Positions 19,801 to 28,117 of a stretch of DNA of 64,000 nucleotides are shown piece after piece. Position numbers and translations under genes: made by a program. Location of the stretch: contig NZ_JAGGOL010000017.1 in the NCBI RefSeq assembly GCF_018614525.1, forward strand, positions 96,185-160,184, read 5' to 3'. This DNA comes from Streptomyces sp. ISL-11 (lineage in GTDB: Bacteria > Actinomycetota > Actinomycetes > Streptomycetales > Streptomycetaceae). Position 1 is the stretch's first letter. Every line of letters begins with the position of its first letter. Under the pieces are notes generated by a model. That model was not told where the DNA came from, did no database searches, and saw only the letters and a program-made list of their open reading frames with translations.

Positions 19801-22800
19801 GAGCAACGCCACACGGAGGGCGGAACGGTCCTGGTGCTCGGCCCAGGCGGTGAGCGCGGCGGCGCCCGGAGAGAGCGCGTGCTCGGCGAGTATGCCGGTC
19901 AGGGCGTGTCCGGCGAGCAGGAGCGGGGCGCCGAGCCGCCGGGCGGTGGCGGCGAGCGTGTCGAGTACGGCGGAGGTGCCCGGGTCCGTGGGGTCGGCGG
20001 CAGGGGGCAGGGCCGCGAGGACGAGCGGTGTCCGCGTTCCCGACGCGGCGAGGGCGGCCGTCGCCGCGCCCGGGGAACCGGGCTGCCAGGGGGTCCGGAT
20101 GACGGCGGCCGGTGCGGCGGAGGCGTCGGCCAGTGCCGAGGCGGCGAGCGACTCCAGACCGGGCTCGGCATCGCCGACCAGCAAGACGCCGTCGTACGCG
20201 CCCGGGCGGGCGGTGGGCGTCTGGCTCCAGGTGGGCGTGGTCAGGGGGGCCGCGGCGATCGCCGGCACGGGCGCCCGCCCCGGCACGGGAAGGAGGCGCG
20301 CGTGCGAGCCGGTGGGGGTGGGCGCGAAGGGGTGGGGCGGCAGGGAGCAGCGCGCAGCGGGCTCGGGGTGTTCCAGCGTCTCCCAGGGCACGTCCAGGCC
20401 CTCTTCCCACAGCCGGGCCACAGCGCTCAGCAGGGCGGTGGTCTCCTGCTCCGGGTGGCGGCCGAACAGGGTGACGGGGACGGCGTCCACGGCCTGGCGC
20501 GCGGCTTCGCGCGTGAGGGAATCGCCCGGCCCCAGCTCGATCAGCAGCCGGGCGCCGGCTCCGGCCAGGGTGCGCATCCCCTCTTCCAGCCGGATGGTCC
20601 CCAGCAGCTGGTCCGCCCAGTAGCCGGGGTCGCCGGCGCGGTCGGCCTCGGCCCAGGTGCCGGTCGGATTCGACACGTACGGCACCTGCGGCGCCCGGGC
20701 GGGGACGGCCGCCACCGCGCGGCGCAGGGAGTCGGCCGCGCCGGTCATCAGCGGGGAGTGGAAGGCGTGCACGGTGTCGAGCAGGCGCGCGGCGACTCCT
20801 CGTGCGCCCTGCTCGAGAGCCAGCTGTTCGATGCGGGCGGCCGGGCCGGACAGCACGACGTGACCGGTGCCGGCGACGGCGAGTGCCACGCCGTCACCCA
20901 GCAGCGGGGCGGCCTCCGAGGGCGGCAGGCGCAGGGCGAGCATGCTGCCGGGGCCGGCCTCGTGCATCGCGGTGGCGCGCTCCCACACCAGGCCCAGAGC
21001 GTCCTCGCGGCTCCAGACTCCCGCGACGGCGGCCGCCACGTACTCCCCGACGCTGTGGCCGTACATGGCGGCCGGGGTGATGCCCCAGGACGCCAGCTGC
21101 GCCGCCATCGCACAGCCGTGGGCGAACAGGCCGAGCTGCTGGTGACGGGTGTCGGTGAACCAGTCACGGTCGGTGCCGGGATCGAGGACGCGGCCCAGGT
21201 CGACGCCGAAGCGCGTCCGGCAGTCGGCACGGCACTCCTCGAAGACTTCGCGGAAGACCGGCAGCAGAGCATGGGCGGCCCGGCCCTGCCCGGCTCGCAG
21301 GGTGCCCTGGCCGGGGAAGAGGAAGGCGGCCCCGGGGCCGGGCAGCGCCCGGGTGGTGCGGTCGGCGGCACGCAGCCGGTCGGCCGCCTGCGCGCTGCTG
21401 TCCGCGACCACGGTGAGGCGGTGCGGGAACCGGCGACGCTCCGTCAAGGTGTGCGCCACGTCCTGGATCACGGGTGCGTCGTCGGCGGCGAGCCGGTCGG
21501 CGAGCCGCTCGCGCAGGGTGTGGAGGGCCTCCGGGGTCGCCGCCGACAGGCACAGGGCACGGGGGGTGCCGGCGCCTTCGGTGGCTCCTGTGACCTCTGC
21601 CGCCTCTGCGGGAGTCCGTCGGCCGGCCGCGGGGAGCGGGGCCTCCTCCAGGATGAGATGGGCGTTGGTACCTCCGATGCCGAAGGAACTGACACCGGCC
21701 AGCCGGGGGCTCGCGGACTCCCACACCCGGTGCTCGGTGCTGATGCCGAAGGGCGAGCCCTCCAGTTCCAGTGCGGGATTGGCCCGGGTGAAATGCGGTG
21801 TGGGGACGAACGCGCGGTGCTGGAGCATCAGCGCGGCCTTGATCAGTCCGGCGATGCCGGCGGTGGCGCCGGTGTGACCGATGTTGGCCTTGACCGTTCC
21901 GATCAGACAGTGCCCGGTACGGAGGTCCGGGCCGCCGCTCTCGCGGAACGCGGCCGTGAGCGCCGCCAGCTCGACCGGATCGCCGACCGGGGTGCCGGTG
22001 CCGTGCGCCTCGACGTAACCGATCTCCGCGGCGCCGACCCCGGCCTGGGCGAGGGCCGTCAGGATCACGTCGCGCTGCCCGGTCACCGACGGCGCGGTGT
22101 AACCGACCTTGTCGCCACCGTCGTTGTTGACCGCCGACCCCCGGATCACGGCGATGATCCGGTCGCCGTGGTCCAGCGCGTCGGCGAGGCGTTTGAGGAC
22201 GACCACGCCGACGCCTTCGCCGTTGACCGTGCCGGCCGCCTCGGCGTCGAACGCACGGCAGTGGCCGTCCGGGGAGAGGATGCCTCCCTCCTGGTGCAGG
22301 TGGCCACCGGCCGTGGGCAGCCGGAGCGAGGCACCGCCGGCGAGGGCCACGTCGCACTCGTAACCGAGCAGCGCCCGGCATGCCTGGTGCACGGCGACGA
22401 GGGCGGTCGAACAGGCCGTCTGCACGGTGACGGCCGGCCCGCGCAGGCCGAGCTTGTAGGCGACACGGGTGGCCAGGAAGTCCTTCTCCCGGCCGATGAT
22501 CCGCTGCGTGGCGAGGGCGGGGTCGGCGGGGCCGGGGGCCACCGGCGGGGTGATGTCGCACCCGGCGTAGACGCCGGTCCACTGCCCGGCGCGAGCGGGG
22601 TCGATCCCGGCGTCGTCGAACGCCTGTGCCGCGCACTCCAGGAAGATCCGGTGCTGGGGATCGATGCTCGCGGCCTCGGCGGCGCTGTAGCCGAAGAAGT
22701 CCCGGTCGAAGAGATCGCCGCCGCTGATCACCCCGCGGGCGGGAACGAAGTCGGGGTGCGCGGCGAGAGCGGGGTCCACCCCCGCCTCCAGCAACTCGGC

Positions 22801-22923
22801 CGTGCCGAACCGGCTGATGCCGTCCGCTCCCGTCCGGAGGTTGTGCCAGTACTCCGCGACGTCGCGGGCCCCGGGCAGACGGCAGCTCATACCCACCAGG
22901 GCGACGGCGTTCTCGTGGTTCAT
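16834..22923 (-). CDS. Type I PKS module with thioesterase: KS-AT-cMT-ACP-TE
   Basis: 2029 residues from ATG 22923, chosen because it carries an upstream GGGAG and begins MNHENAVALVGMSCRLPGA, the normal KS start; a longer frame only adds repeat-derived sequence. KS has its Cys in TACSTALVAV (~171) and both His motifs (EAHGTGTPVGDP, NIGHTGATAGIAG). AT has GHSVGEYV (Ser ~624) and HAFH (~719), which predicts malonyl-CoA. A C-methyltransferase follows with LEIGAGTGRLTW near 1333. ACP Ser is in GGDSLML (~1697). The TE has GWSYG (Ser ~1844) and GDHWTVL (His ~2003). There is no KR, DH or ER, so the unit should release a methylated or gem-dimethyl beta-keto acid. Epoxyketone clusters use this same domain set. 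It is the first gene of the operon. Confidence 0.95.
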   Translation of the reverse strand: MNHENAVALVGMSCRLPGARDVAEYWHNLRTGADGISRFGTAELLEAGVDPALAAHPDFVPARGVISGGDLFDRDFFGYSAAEAASIDPQHRIFLECAAQAFDDAGIDPARAGQWTGVYAGCDITPPVAPGPADPALATQRIIGREKDFLATRVAYKLGLRGPAVTVQTACSTALVAVHQACRALLGYECDVALAGGASLRLPTAGGHLHQEGGILSPDGHCRAFDAEAAGTVNGEGVGVVVLKRLADALDHGDRIIAVIRGSAVNNDGGDKVGYTAPSVTGQRDVILTALAQAGVGAAEIGYVEAHGTGTPVGDPVELAALTAAFRESGGPDLRTGHCLIGTVKANIGHTGATAGIAGLIKAALMLQHRAFVPTPHFTRANPALELEGSPFGISTEHRVWESASPRLAGVSSFGIGGTNAHLILEEAPLPAAGRRTPAEAAEVTGATEGAGTPRALCLSAATPEALHTLRERLADRLAADDAPVIQDVAHTLTERRRFPHRLTVVADSSAQAADRLRAADRTTRALPGPGAAFLFPGQGTLRAGQGRAAHALLPVFREVFEECRADCRTRFGVDLGRVLDPGTDRDWFTDTRHQQLGLFAHGCAMAAQLASWGITPAAMYGHSVGEYVAAAVAGVWSREDALGLVWERATAMHEAGPGSMLALRLPPSEAAPLLGDGVALAVAGTGHVVLSGPAARIEQLALEQGARGVAARLLDTVHAFHSPLMTGAADSLRRAVAAVPARAPQVPYVSNPTGTWAEADRAGDPGYWADQLLGTIRLEEGMRTLAGAGARLLIELGPGDSLTREAARQAVDAVPVTLFGRHPEQETTALLSAVARLWEEGLDVPWETLEHPEPAARCSLPPHPFAPTPTGSHARLLPVPGRAPVPAIAAAPLTTPTWSQTPTARPGAYDGVLLVGDAEPGLESLAASALADASAAPAAVIRTPWQPGSPGAATAALAASGTRTPLVLAALPPAADPTDPGTSAVLDTLAATARRLGAPLLLAGHALTGILAEHALSPGAAALTAWAEHQDRSALRVALLDLGAGPGPSRLPALDGPAACYAWRGRSWWARTARSVPVPPVPVSGAAAAASTSPERAPARWTLIADGRPDGAGLAADLAGHGLPLVAYVDLAPDPDRTGLFATAVADAPWNSAEPPLTRRSRLGRDLDRYCAGLIGRQFLSLTGLSGGQRRGDEDLRRRIDPEDRLPALVGFCLRMLAEEGWLRREEDGWYTADDIAEGVADALRAGDGLGELPGLTRMLDHVTDAYPAVFAGRRTPVSVLYPDAEDDFLHTCLMDNRVPLDENAAALDALRTVVRDVTARRDDDRPLRVLEIGAGTGRLTWPLLTDWPGRHGVEYHFTDISPLIVRRAQTRAAELGLPDMRFSTYDIGQDPAAQGLVPGSYDLVLGYNVVHATPSVPVALRHLAGLLRPGGRVGLVEVTDIPRWSHVLWGLAPGWWGFADELRTDSIHLDAKTWLRALDEAGFADARPVPASLDSDHLVVLAARPADADARPVARLRRTVAGLPRTDGADALLYVPGLEHAPQAAARWEELRTAVPATGPAWVVTDDPADWRAQQVRRLLDPDPDSPAWGHLEIPRTAPADMAALLGSGLPPGTLRLTGPLSRPGAPEDVPPLDPVRPARGGTAGAPGPVASSEEAAPRPTRDALAAAVADLWCEVLGTPAAAERDDFHLLGGDSLMLVQLTGLVRSRLGHRVSAVSLPRELTFAGLVAAVRQAAPAAVTPPAADAVPDDPAPAALPSHLTLLREGGPGTPLFLVPPASGSSLCYRHLAGHLDDTRPVYGIESPGLHDGRRPPTRLEDLAAHHVSVIRRIRPQGPYLLGGWSYGAMVAHEMTRLLEATGERVELLLGIDGFLPPTKGLPVGALPSWLLPSVRLQLEARFQRGRALLLGAGRWPGADRDRVGRLGEVARIGDVAGLTTDGSPDYVRVHNASITAMLRHRPRPVAGGLLLLKAGADATVRARLTGRLAALYGAGAVVRSVPGDHWTVLGRTHAPALAAEIRRALAATRA

Positions 22924-23216
22924 CAGGTGTGTATCTCCCGGTCCGTACGGAATGGGGCCGATCCGGCACTTCCCGGTCCTACATTCCTCCACGGGCAACC
23001 GCCGGACCATCGTGGTCGACCACGAGATCGACCACGAGATCGGCCACGGGACCGGTGAGGAAACCGGCGGCCACAGGCGGCCGAGTGAGGTGGATCACAG
23101 CACTTGCCGGGGGAACCGGAGTTTCATGATCAACGTTGCGTCGACAACGGACAGTGGGCGGAAGACCGGACAGTGATCCGCCGGCACTGCCGCCTTGAGC
23201 ACCCGGGAGAACCGAG
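22924..23216. promoter_or_regulatory. Divergent promoter region between PKS operon and LAL regulator
   Basis: 293 bp without a gene, separating the oppositely directed PKS and LAL starts. It is the only place from which the whole NRPS/PKS operon can be read. It contains the palindrome/direct-repeat block at 23012-23053, an inverted repeat CGTTG-N6-CAACG near 23134-23149, and two GGACAGTG direct repeats near 23149 and 23169. I could not pick a convincing -35/-10 pair for either side. Confidence 0.7.
23012..23053. promoter_or_regulatory. Candidate operator: 12-bp palindrome plus 12-bp direct repeats
   Basis: GTGGTCGACCAC at 23012-23023 is a perfect 12-bp palindrome. Overlapping it, GACCACGAGATC occurs twice in tandem (23018-23029, 23030-23041), followed by the degenerate third unit GGCCACGGGACC (23042-23053). 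Exact 12-bp spacing, about one helical turn, and the location between a regulator and its presumed target operon suggest a protein-binding site, most simply for the LAL protein. Confidence 0.6.
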
Positions 23217-26042
23217 ATGACCATGACCTCGCCAAGGGTCGGCACCGGCGGGCACACCGATCGGCTGTGGGAGCGCGACACCGTCCTGAGCCGGATGACG
23301 GCACTGGCCTGCCGGGTGGAGGGGGGTGCCGGGGGCCTACTGGTGATCCGCGGCGGCACCGGCACCGGCCGCACGACCCTGCTCGAATCGTTCGCCCGGG
23401 ACGAGGCGCACCGTGGGACGGCCGTCCTCGGCGCCCGCTGCTCCGCCGACGAGTCGGACGCCGGCCACGGTGCCGTACTCCAGCTCTTCGAGAGCGAACT
23501 CCAGTCCGTACCGGGCCGTCCACCGGCCGTCGGCCGCGAGCACCGGGGCAGATCCCTGCACGGCGACGACCTGCCGTCCCGGCTGTGGAGACTGCTCCGG
23601 TCCAAGGCCTCGGCAGGGCCCGTCCTGCTCGCCGTGGACGACATCCATCTGGCCGACGCGCCCTCACGGCGCTGGCTCGCCCAGGTCGCCCGCCGGCTGG
23701 ACCGACTGCCCGTCCTGCTCGCCGTGACCGAGCGGTGGCAGTACGACCTCGTCCCGCCGGCCCCCGCCTTCGCCCACGTCGTCGGGCAGTCCCCCGCCCA
23801 CCTGTGCACGCTCAAGCCGCTCGGCCCGGCCGCCTCCGCGTCACTGGTCCGCACCGCCCTCGGAGAAGAGACCCCGAACTCGCTGACAGCGGACTGCCAT
23901 CGCGTCAGCGGCGGCAACCCGATGCTGCTGCACGCGCTTCTCTCCGACCTGCGCGAGATCACCGCCGACGGCACACACGCGTCCCGCCTGCCCGAAAGCT
24001 GCGCGGAACTCCACCCGGGCATGTTCGCCGGCGCGGTGGCCCGGTGGCTGAACAGCTGCGGCCCACGGACAGCGGACACCGCCCGCGCGTTCGCCGAGCT
24101 CCAGGACGAGGACGACGCCCTCGCGCTGCTGCCTCAGGTGACCGGATGCGACCCGGTGCGCGTGCCCGGCTGGGCCGCCGAAGTCGCGCGTCAGGGGCTC
24201 CTCCGGCACTGTCCGGCGGCCGGTCGCGCGGCCTTCGCCCACCCCCTGCTGCGGGAGGCGGTGACGGACTCCTGGCACGCGCACCAGCGCACGGAGGTGC
24301 GCCGGCACACCGCGGAACTGCTCCACCACCGTGGCGATCCGGTGGAGGCGGTGGCGCGCCATCTGCTGCCGGTGCCCGCCGTCGGAGCTCCCTGGGCCGC
24401 GGACGTGCTGGTCGACGCCGCCGGCCGGGCGGTCCGCGACGGAAGGACGGACGACGCCGTGGCCGCCCTGCGGCGGGCGCTGGCCGAGCCCCTGTCCGCC
24501 CGGCGGCGGGGCGACGTGCTCACCGAGCTCGGCTGCCTCGAGGTCCCGGCCGAACGGGCCGCCGGCGTACGGCATCTCGCCGAGGCGCTCCGCCTGCAGC
24601 AGCGCGACGGCGGGAAGGTGCGGGCCGCCACCACCCTCGGTACGGCCCTGGTCGCCCGCGGCGAGGTGCAAACCGCCCTGGAGGTACTGAGCGACCTCTC
24701 CGAGGCGTTCGCGGACTCCACGGATCTGGCGCACGCGGCGCAGGCCGCGACCGCCCTGATCTCCTCGCACGACGGCGGCACCTGGCTCCAGGTCGTGGCC
24801 CAGCTCAGGCGCGCCGAGGAACGGTCCCCCGGCGGACTGGCACCGACGGCACTGGCCCTGCTCACCGAATACGACGCGACCGCCGGGCGGTTGTCGGCAC
24901 GCGAGGTCATGGAGCGCGTCCGGACGCTCACGGCCGTCCCGCTCGATCCGCTGCTCGAACCGTATCTCCTGGCATCCGCCGCGACCCTGGCCCAATGGGC
25001 GGACCAACTGGGGGAAGCCGACCGGCTGGTGGCACGCGGGCTCGCCGCCTACCGGCCACCGCTCCTGCACCCCGCTCACCAGAGTCTGCTGAGCGTACAG
25101 GCGGAGGGCGAGGTGATGCGTGGCCGCTACGACGTCCTGCTCGCGGCCCGTCCTCTGTGGCCGGCGGCCCCGGAGCGGCGGACGGACCCCTACCCGGGCA
25201 ACATCCACCTCCGGTCCCAGGCCCTCATCGCCCTGACCGAGACCGGGCGGCTGTCCGACGCCGAACGGCTCGCCGACACCGTCGCCGCTCGCGGGCCGCA
25301 CGGTTCCTGGGAGTGGAGCGAATTCCTCTACGCGCGGGGACTGTTGCGCAGCGCCGCGGGAGACCCCGCCGGCGCCCTCCCCGACCTGTTGGAATGTGGT
25401 CGGCGGCAGTCCGCCCGGGAGTCGGTGAGCCCGATCGTGACGCCCTGGCGGTCCGCCGCCGCCGATTGCCATGTGGCCCTGGGTTCCGCCGAGCACGCGG
25501 TGCCGCTCGCCGAGGAGGAACTACGGCTCGCCCGGATCTGGGGCACCCCGCGCACCATGGGCCGGGCCCTGCGGGCCCTGGCCGTGTCCCTCGGCGGCCG
25601 GCACGGCCTGGAGCTCGCCGAGCAGGCGGTGGAAACCCTCCGCGGCGCGGCGGAGCCGCTCCCCGAACTCGTCCCGGCGCTCATCTCGCTCGGGCAGGCT
25701 CTGCACGACTCCGGCCAGCGTCAACAGGCCCGCGACGTACTGCGGGAGGCGGCGCAGCAAGCCGAATGGCTCGGCGCCGCACGAGCCCGGCTGACGGCGG
25801 AACAGGCCCTGCGGCGGTGCGGGGCCCGGCGGTTGCGGGCGCAGCATACGGGCGCGAGCGCGCTCACCTCTTCCGAGCGGCGCATCGCGCAGCTGGCCGC
25901 GACGGGGCACAGCAACAAGGAAGCGGCGGAGTTGCTGCATCTCGCCGTGCGTACGGTGGAGACCCATCTGACGCACTGCTACCGCAAGCTCGGCATCCGC
26001 CGCCGCGCGGACCTGCCGGCCGCGCTCGGAGACACACCGTAG
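23217..26042 (+). CDS. LAL-family (large ATP-binding LuxR) transcriptional regulator, probable cluster activator
   Basis: 941 residues from ATG 23217 with GGGAGA upstream. The N-terminus is an AAA-type ATPase: the P-loop region GGTGTGRTT (residues 46-54) has Arg52 where Walker A normally has Lys, and Walker B is LLAVDDIHLAD near 137-147. A long TPR-like alpha-helical middle follows. The C-terminus (~875-935) is a LuxR helix-turn-helix with LTSSERRIAQLAATGHSNKE and VRTVETHLTHCYRKLGI. Such LAL proteins usually activate an adjacent biosynthetic cluster. The divergent orientation to the PKS operon, with an operator-like repeat between them, fits that. The Arg substitution may weaken ATP hydrolysis. 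No TTA codon was noticed in the gene. Confidence 0.93.
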   Translation: MTMTSPRVGTGGHTDRLWERDTVLSRMTALACRVEGGAGGLLVIRGGTGTGRTTLLESFARDEAHRGTAVLGARCSADESDAGHGAVLQLFESELQSVPGRPPAVGREHRGRSLHGDDLPSRLWRLLRSKASAGPVLLAVDDIHLADAPSRRWLAQVARRLDRLPVLLAVTERWQYDLVPPAPAFAHVVGQSPAHLCTLKPLGPAASASLVRTALGEETPNSLTADCHRVSGGNPMLLHALLSDLREITADGTHASRLPESCAELHPGMFAGAVARWLNSCGPRTADTARAFAELQDEDDALALLPQVTGCDPVRVPGWAAEVARQGLLRHCPAAGRAAFAHPLLREAVTDSWHAHQRTEVRRHTAELLHHRGDPVEAVARHLLPVPAVGAPWAADVLVDAAGRAVRDGRTDDAVAALRRALAEPLSARRRGDVLTELGCLEVPAERAAGVRHLAEALRLQQRDGGKVRAATTLGTALVARGEVQTALEVLSDLSEAFADSTDLAHAAQAATALISSHDGGTWLQVVAQLRRAEERSPGGLAPTALALLTEYDATAGRLSAREVMERVRTLTAVPLDPLLEPYLLASAATLAQWADQLGEADRLVARGLAAYRPPLLHPAHQSLLSVQAEGEVMRGRYDVLLAARPLWPAAPERRTDPYPGNIHLRSQALIALTETGRLSDAERLADTVAARGPHGSWEWSEFLYARGLLRSAAGDPAGALPDLLECGRRQSARESVSPIVTPWRSAAADCHVALGSAEHAVPLAEEELRLARIWGTPRTMGRALRALAVSLGGRHGLELAEQAVETLRGAAEPLPELVPALISLGQALHDSGQRQQARDVLREAAQQAEWLGAARARLTAEQALRRCGARRLRAQHTGASALTSSERRIAQLAATGHSNKEAAELLHLAVRTVETHLTHCYRKLGIRRRADLPAALGDTP

Positions 26043-26185
26043 GCAGTGTCCGGCGGATCGTCGGCTACGGGCTTTCCCTGCCGCCTGCGGGCGCGTACTC
26101 GAGCTCCCCCAGCGGTAGCCGGGGGAGCCTGAGGACACCGCCGCGCAGCGGTGGTGCGCACGACACGGGCCGCAGCACCCGCCGC
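26043..26185. repeat. Palindromic intergenic element, copy 1 (convergent genes, variant core)
   Basis: This fills the gap between the converging LAL and MscS genes. It shares the flanks GCCTGCGGGCGCGT and GAGGACACCGCCGCGCAGCGG...GACACGGGCCGCAGC with two other copies (53101 and 56730). Its core differs: an 8-bp stem GCTCCCCC/GGGGGAGC at 26103-26110 and 26121-26128. A second small hairpin, CACCGC-N6-GCGGTG, follows. It is probably a bidirectional terminator. Confidence 0.75.
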
Positions 26186-27283
26186 TCAGCCCACCGTGCC
26201 GGCGCGGTCCGCCGCGGCGTCGGGCGACACGCGCGGGTGCGGGATCACGGCCTCCCCGTACTGCTGCAGGGAGACGGTCCGGGCGGGGGAGGGGATGCGG
26301 ATGCCCTCGGCGCGGTACCGCTGGTGCAGGCGCTTGATGAACTCGTGCTTGACGCGGTACTGGTCACTGAACTCGCCGACACCGAGGATCACCGTGAGGC
26401 CGATCCGGGAGTCCCCGAACGTGTGGAAGCGGACGGCCGGCTCGTGATCGGGGTCGGCGCCGGGGACGTCCTTCATGACGCGCTCGACGACCTCGTTGGT
26501 GATGCGTTCGACCTGTTCCAGGTCGCTGTCGTAGCCGACGCCCACCTGCACCGTGACGGACAGCCTCTGTTCGGGCCGGGTGAAGTTGGTCATGTTCGTG
26601 CCGGCGAGCTTGGCGTTGGGGATGATGACCAGGTTGTTCGAGAGCTCCTCCACCACCGTGATGCGCCAGTTGATGTCGCGGACGTAGCCCTCCTCACCGC
26701 TGCTGAGCTGGATGTAGTCGCCGGGCTGTACCGTCTTCGAGACGAGGATGTGCACGCCCGCGAAGAGGTTCGCCAGCGTGTCCTTCAGCGCCAGGGCGAT
26801 CGCCAGACCGCCCACGCCGAGGGCGGTGAGCAGCGGGGCGATGGATATGCCGAGGGTCTGCAGGATGACGAGGAAGCCCATCGACAGCACCGCGATGCGC
26901 GTGATGTTGACGAATATCGTGGCCGACGCGGCCACACCGGATCTGGACTGCGCCATCGACTGCACCAGGCCGCTGACCACCCGGGCGGCGGTGAGCGTGG
27001 CGGTCAGCATGACGAGGGCCGTCAGGACCTGATTGACGGTGTGTCCGACCTGGTGGGTCAGTGGGAGGGCCGCGGCGGCCGACGCCACGCCGGCCGCCAC
27101 CGCGGACCAGGGGACGAGCGTGCGCAGCACGTCGACGATGATGTCGTCGCCGCTCCACTTGGTCCTGCGGGCCCGCTCGCCGAGCCAGCGCAGGATGACC
27201 CGCAGGACGAGGGCCAGCGCCAGCCCGGCGGCGAGCGCGATGCCGGCCGCGATGGCGTCGTGCAGCGTCAGATCCCGGGTCAC
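26186..27283 (-). CDS. Mechanosensitive ion channel, MscS family
   Basis: 365 residues from GTG 27283, with GAGGGAAG a few bases upstream. The N-terminal part has about four hydrophobic segments. The pore helix and upper beta domain are recognisable in LGVGGLAIALALKDTLANLF (Gly/Ala-packed TM3) followed by PGDYIQLSSGEEGYVRDINWR and VIIPNAKLAGTNMTNFTRP, the standard MscS motif set. The cytoplasmic alpha/beta C-terminal domain ends in PSPARTVSLQQYG. The protein should act in the cytoplasmic membrane as an osmotic safety valve. It converges with the LAL gene and is not obviously part of the cluster, so it probably marks its right border. Confidence 0.93.
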   Translation of the reverse strand: MTRDLTLHDAIAAGIALAAGLALALVLRVILRWLGERARRTKWSGDDIIVDVLRTLVPWSAVAAGVASAAAALPLTHQVGHTVNQVLTALVMLTATLTAARVVSGLVQSMAQSRSGVAASATIFVNITRIAVLSMGFLVILQTLGISIAPLLTALGVGGLAIALALKDTLANLFAGVHILVSKTVQPGDYIQLSSGEEGYVRDINWRITVVEELSNNLVIIPNAKLAGTNMTNFTRPEQRLSVTVQVGVGYDSDLEQVERITNEVVERVMKDVPGADPDHEPAVRFHTFGDSRIGLTVILGVGEFSDQYRVKHEFIKRLHQRYRAEGIRIPSPARTVSLQQYGEAVIPHPRVSPDAAADRAGTVG

Positions 27284-27547
27284 CGGCTTCCCTCCTGCGT
27301 CGCGGAGAGCGGAGCGGCCGCGTCGTACGCCACCGGATGTGCCGAGTAATGGTTCGTCAACTTCTACCTGCCTGTCCTGACGGATCGTGATCGCCCCTGG
27401 TCACGGTGGTGAACCCGGCGCGAGAAGTCATCCTGCACCACCCCCCGTCCGCCCTCGCACGCCCGGGTGGTCCCGGACGCACGGGCCTGCCGGCGCACCG
27501 CACCGCAGCCCCCGCGGGCCCCGTGCCGGTGAACGTCTTCCGGGCCG
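27284..27547. other. Intergenic region upstream of the MscS gene
   Basis: 264 bp lying between the MscS start and the end of the next minus-strand gene. No reading frame in it has streptomycete third-position bias independent of its neighbours, and I see no strong hairpin. It presumably holds the MscS promoter. Confidence 0.4.
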
Positions 27548-28084
27548 TCAGCTCTCCACCGTCTGCACCTGCGGCGGATGGCCGTTCCACGTGACGAACA
27601 CCGAGGTGGTCCGGGTGCCGGACACGAAGTCCACCCGGATCCAGGCGCTCTGCTTCCACACCCGCATCTGCCAGCCCTCCTCCGGCGTCGCCGAGACCAG
27701 CGCGGCCGAGTCCCCGCCGAGATCGAAGACCACCTGCCCGCCCCGGACCGGATAGTTCTTCACCTCTCCCGCGCCCGGCGAGGACGAGGTCTCGGAACTC
27801 CGCGCGGTCCCGATCCCGGACGTGGGCGAGGGCGGGGCGCTCTGCGGGGACGGTGCCGTGGGGGCCGGGGGAGAGGGCGAGGCCGACGGCTGCGGCACGT
27901 GGGCCGAGGGTGCCGAACGGCCCGCCGCCGGCGCCGCGGTGCCGGAGATCGGCAGCGCGCGCGGCGGCTCGTAGGCCGTGCCCGCCAGCACGGTACGCAC
28001 CCCGTACCAGGACACCGCCATGGCGGCCGCGGTCGCCAGTGCCCACGCCAGGGCCTGCATGATTCCTCGCCTCACCTGGCTCAT
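27548..28084 (-). CDS. Membrane-anchored extracytoplasmic protein of unknown function next to a two-component system
   Basis: 178 residues from ATG 28084; an alternative ATG at 28060 would drop eight residues. One N-terminal hydrophobic segment (QALAWALATAAAMAVSWYGV, residues ~10-30) serves as signal anchor. It is followed by a long Pro/Ser/Ala-rich linker (~45-105) that would span the cell wall, then a ~70-residue globular C-terminal part (VKNYPVRGGQVVFDLGGDSA ... GWQMRVWKQSAWIRVDF) containing several Trp. I do not recognise the domain. The gene is divergent from the response regulator, with only 33 bp between starts, so they likely share regulatory DNA. A sensor partner or target of that two-component system is a reasonable guess. 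Confidence 0.7.
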   Translation of the reverse strand: MSQVRRGIMQALAWALATAAAMAVSWYGVRTVLAGTAYEPPRALPISGTAAPAAGRSAPSAHVPQPSASPSPPAPTAPSPQSAPPSPTSGIGTARSSETSSSPGAGEVKNYPVRGGQVVFDLGGDSAALVSATPEEGWQMRVWKQSAWIRVDFVSGTRTTSVFVTWNGHPPQVQTVES

Positions 28085-28117
28085 AGTGCCTCACTCGAAT
28101 GGCGTACGGTGCGGGCC

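Noticed and set aside
16633..23058. 2141-codon plus-strand open frame across the PKS gene
   Set aside because: It has no domains and an amino-acid composition typical of antisense to GC-rich DNA; the minus strand carries KS, AT, cMT, ACP and TE motifs.
23195..27349. 1384-codon plus-strand frame overlapping the LAL and MscS genes
   Set aside because: It is in a different frame from LAL, Arg/Pro-rich without domains, and runs antisense through the MscS gene.
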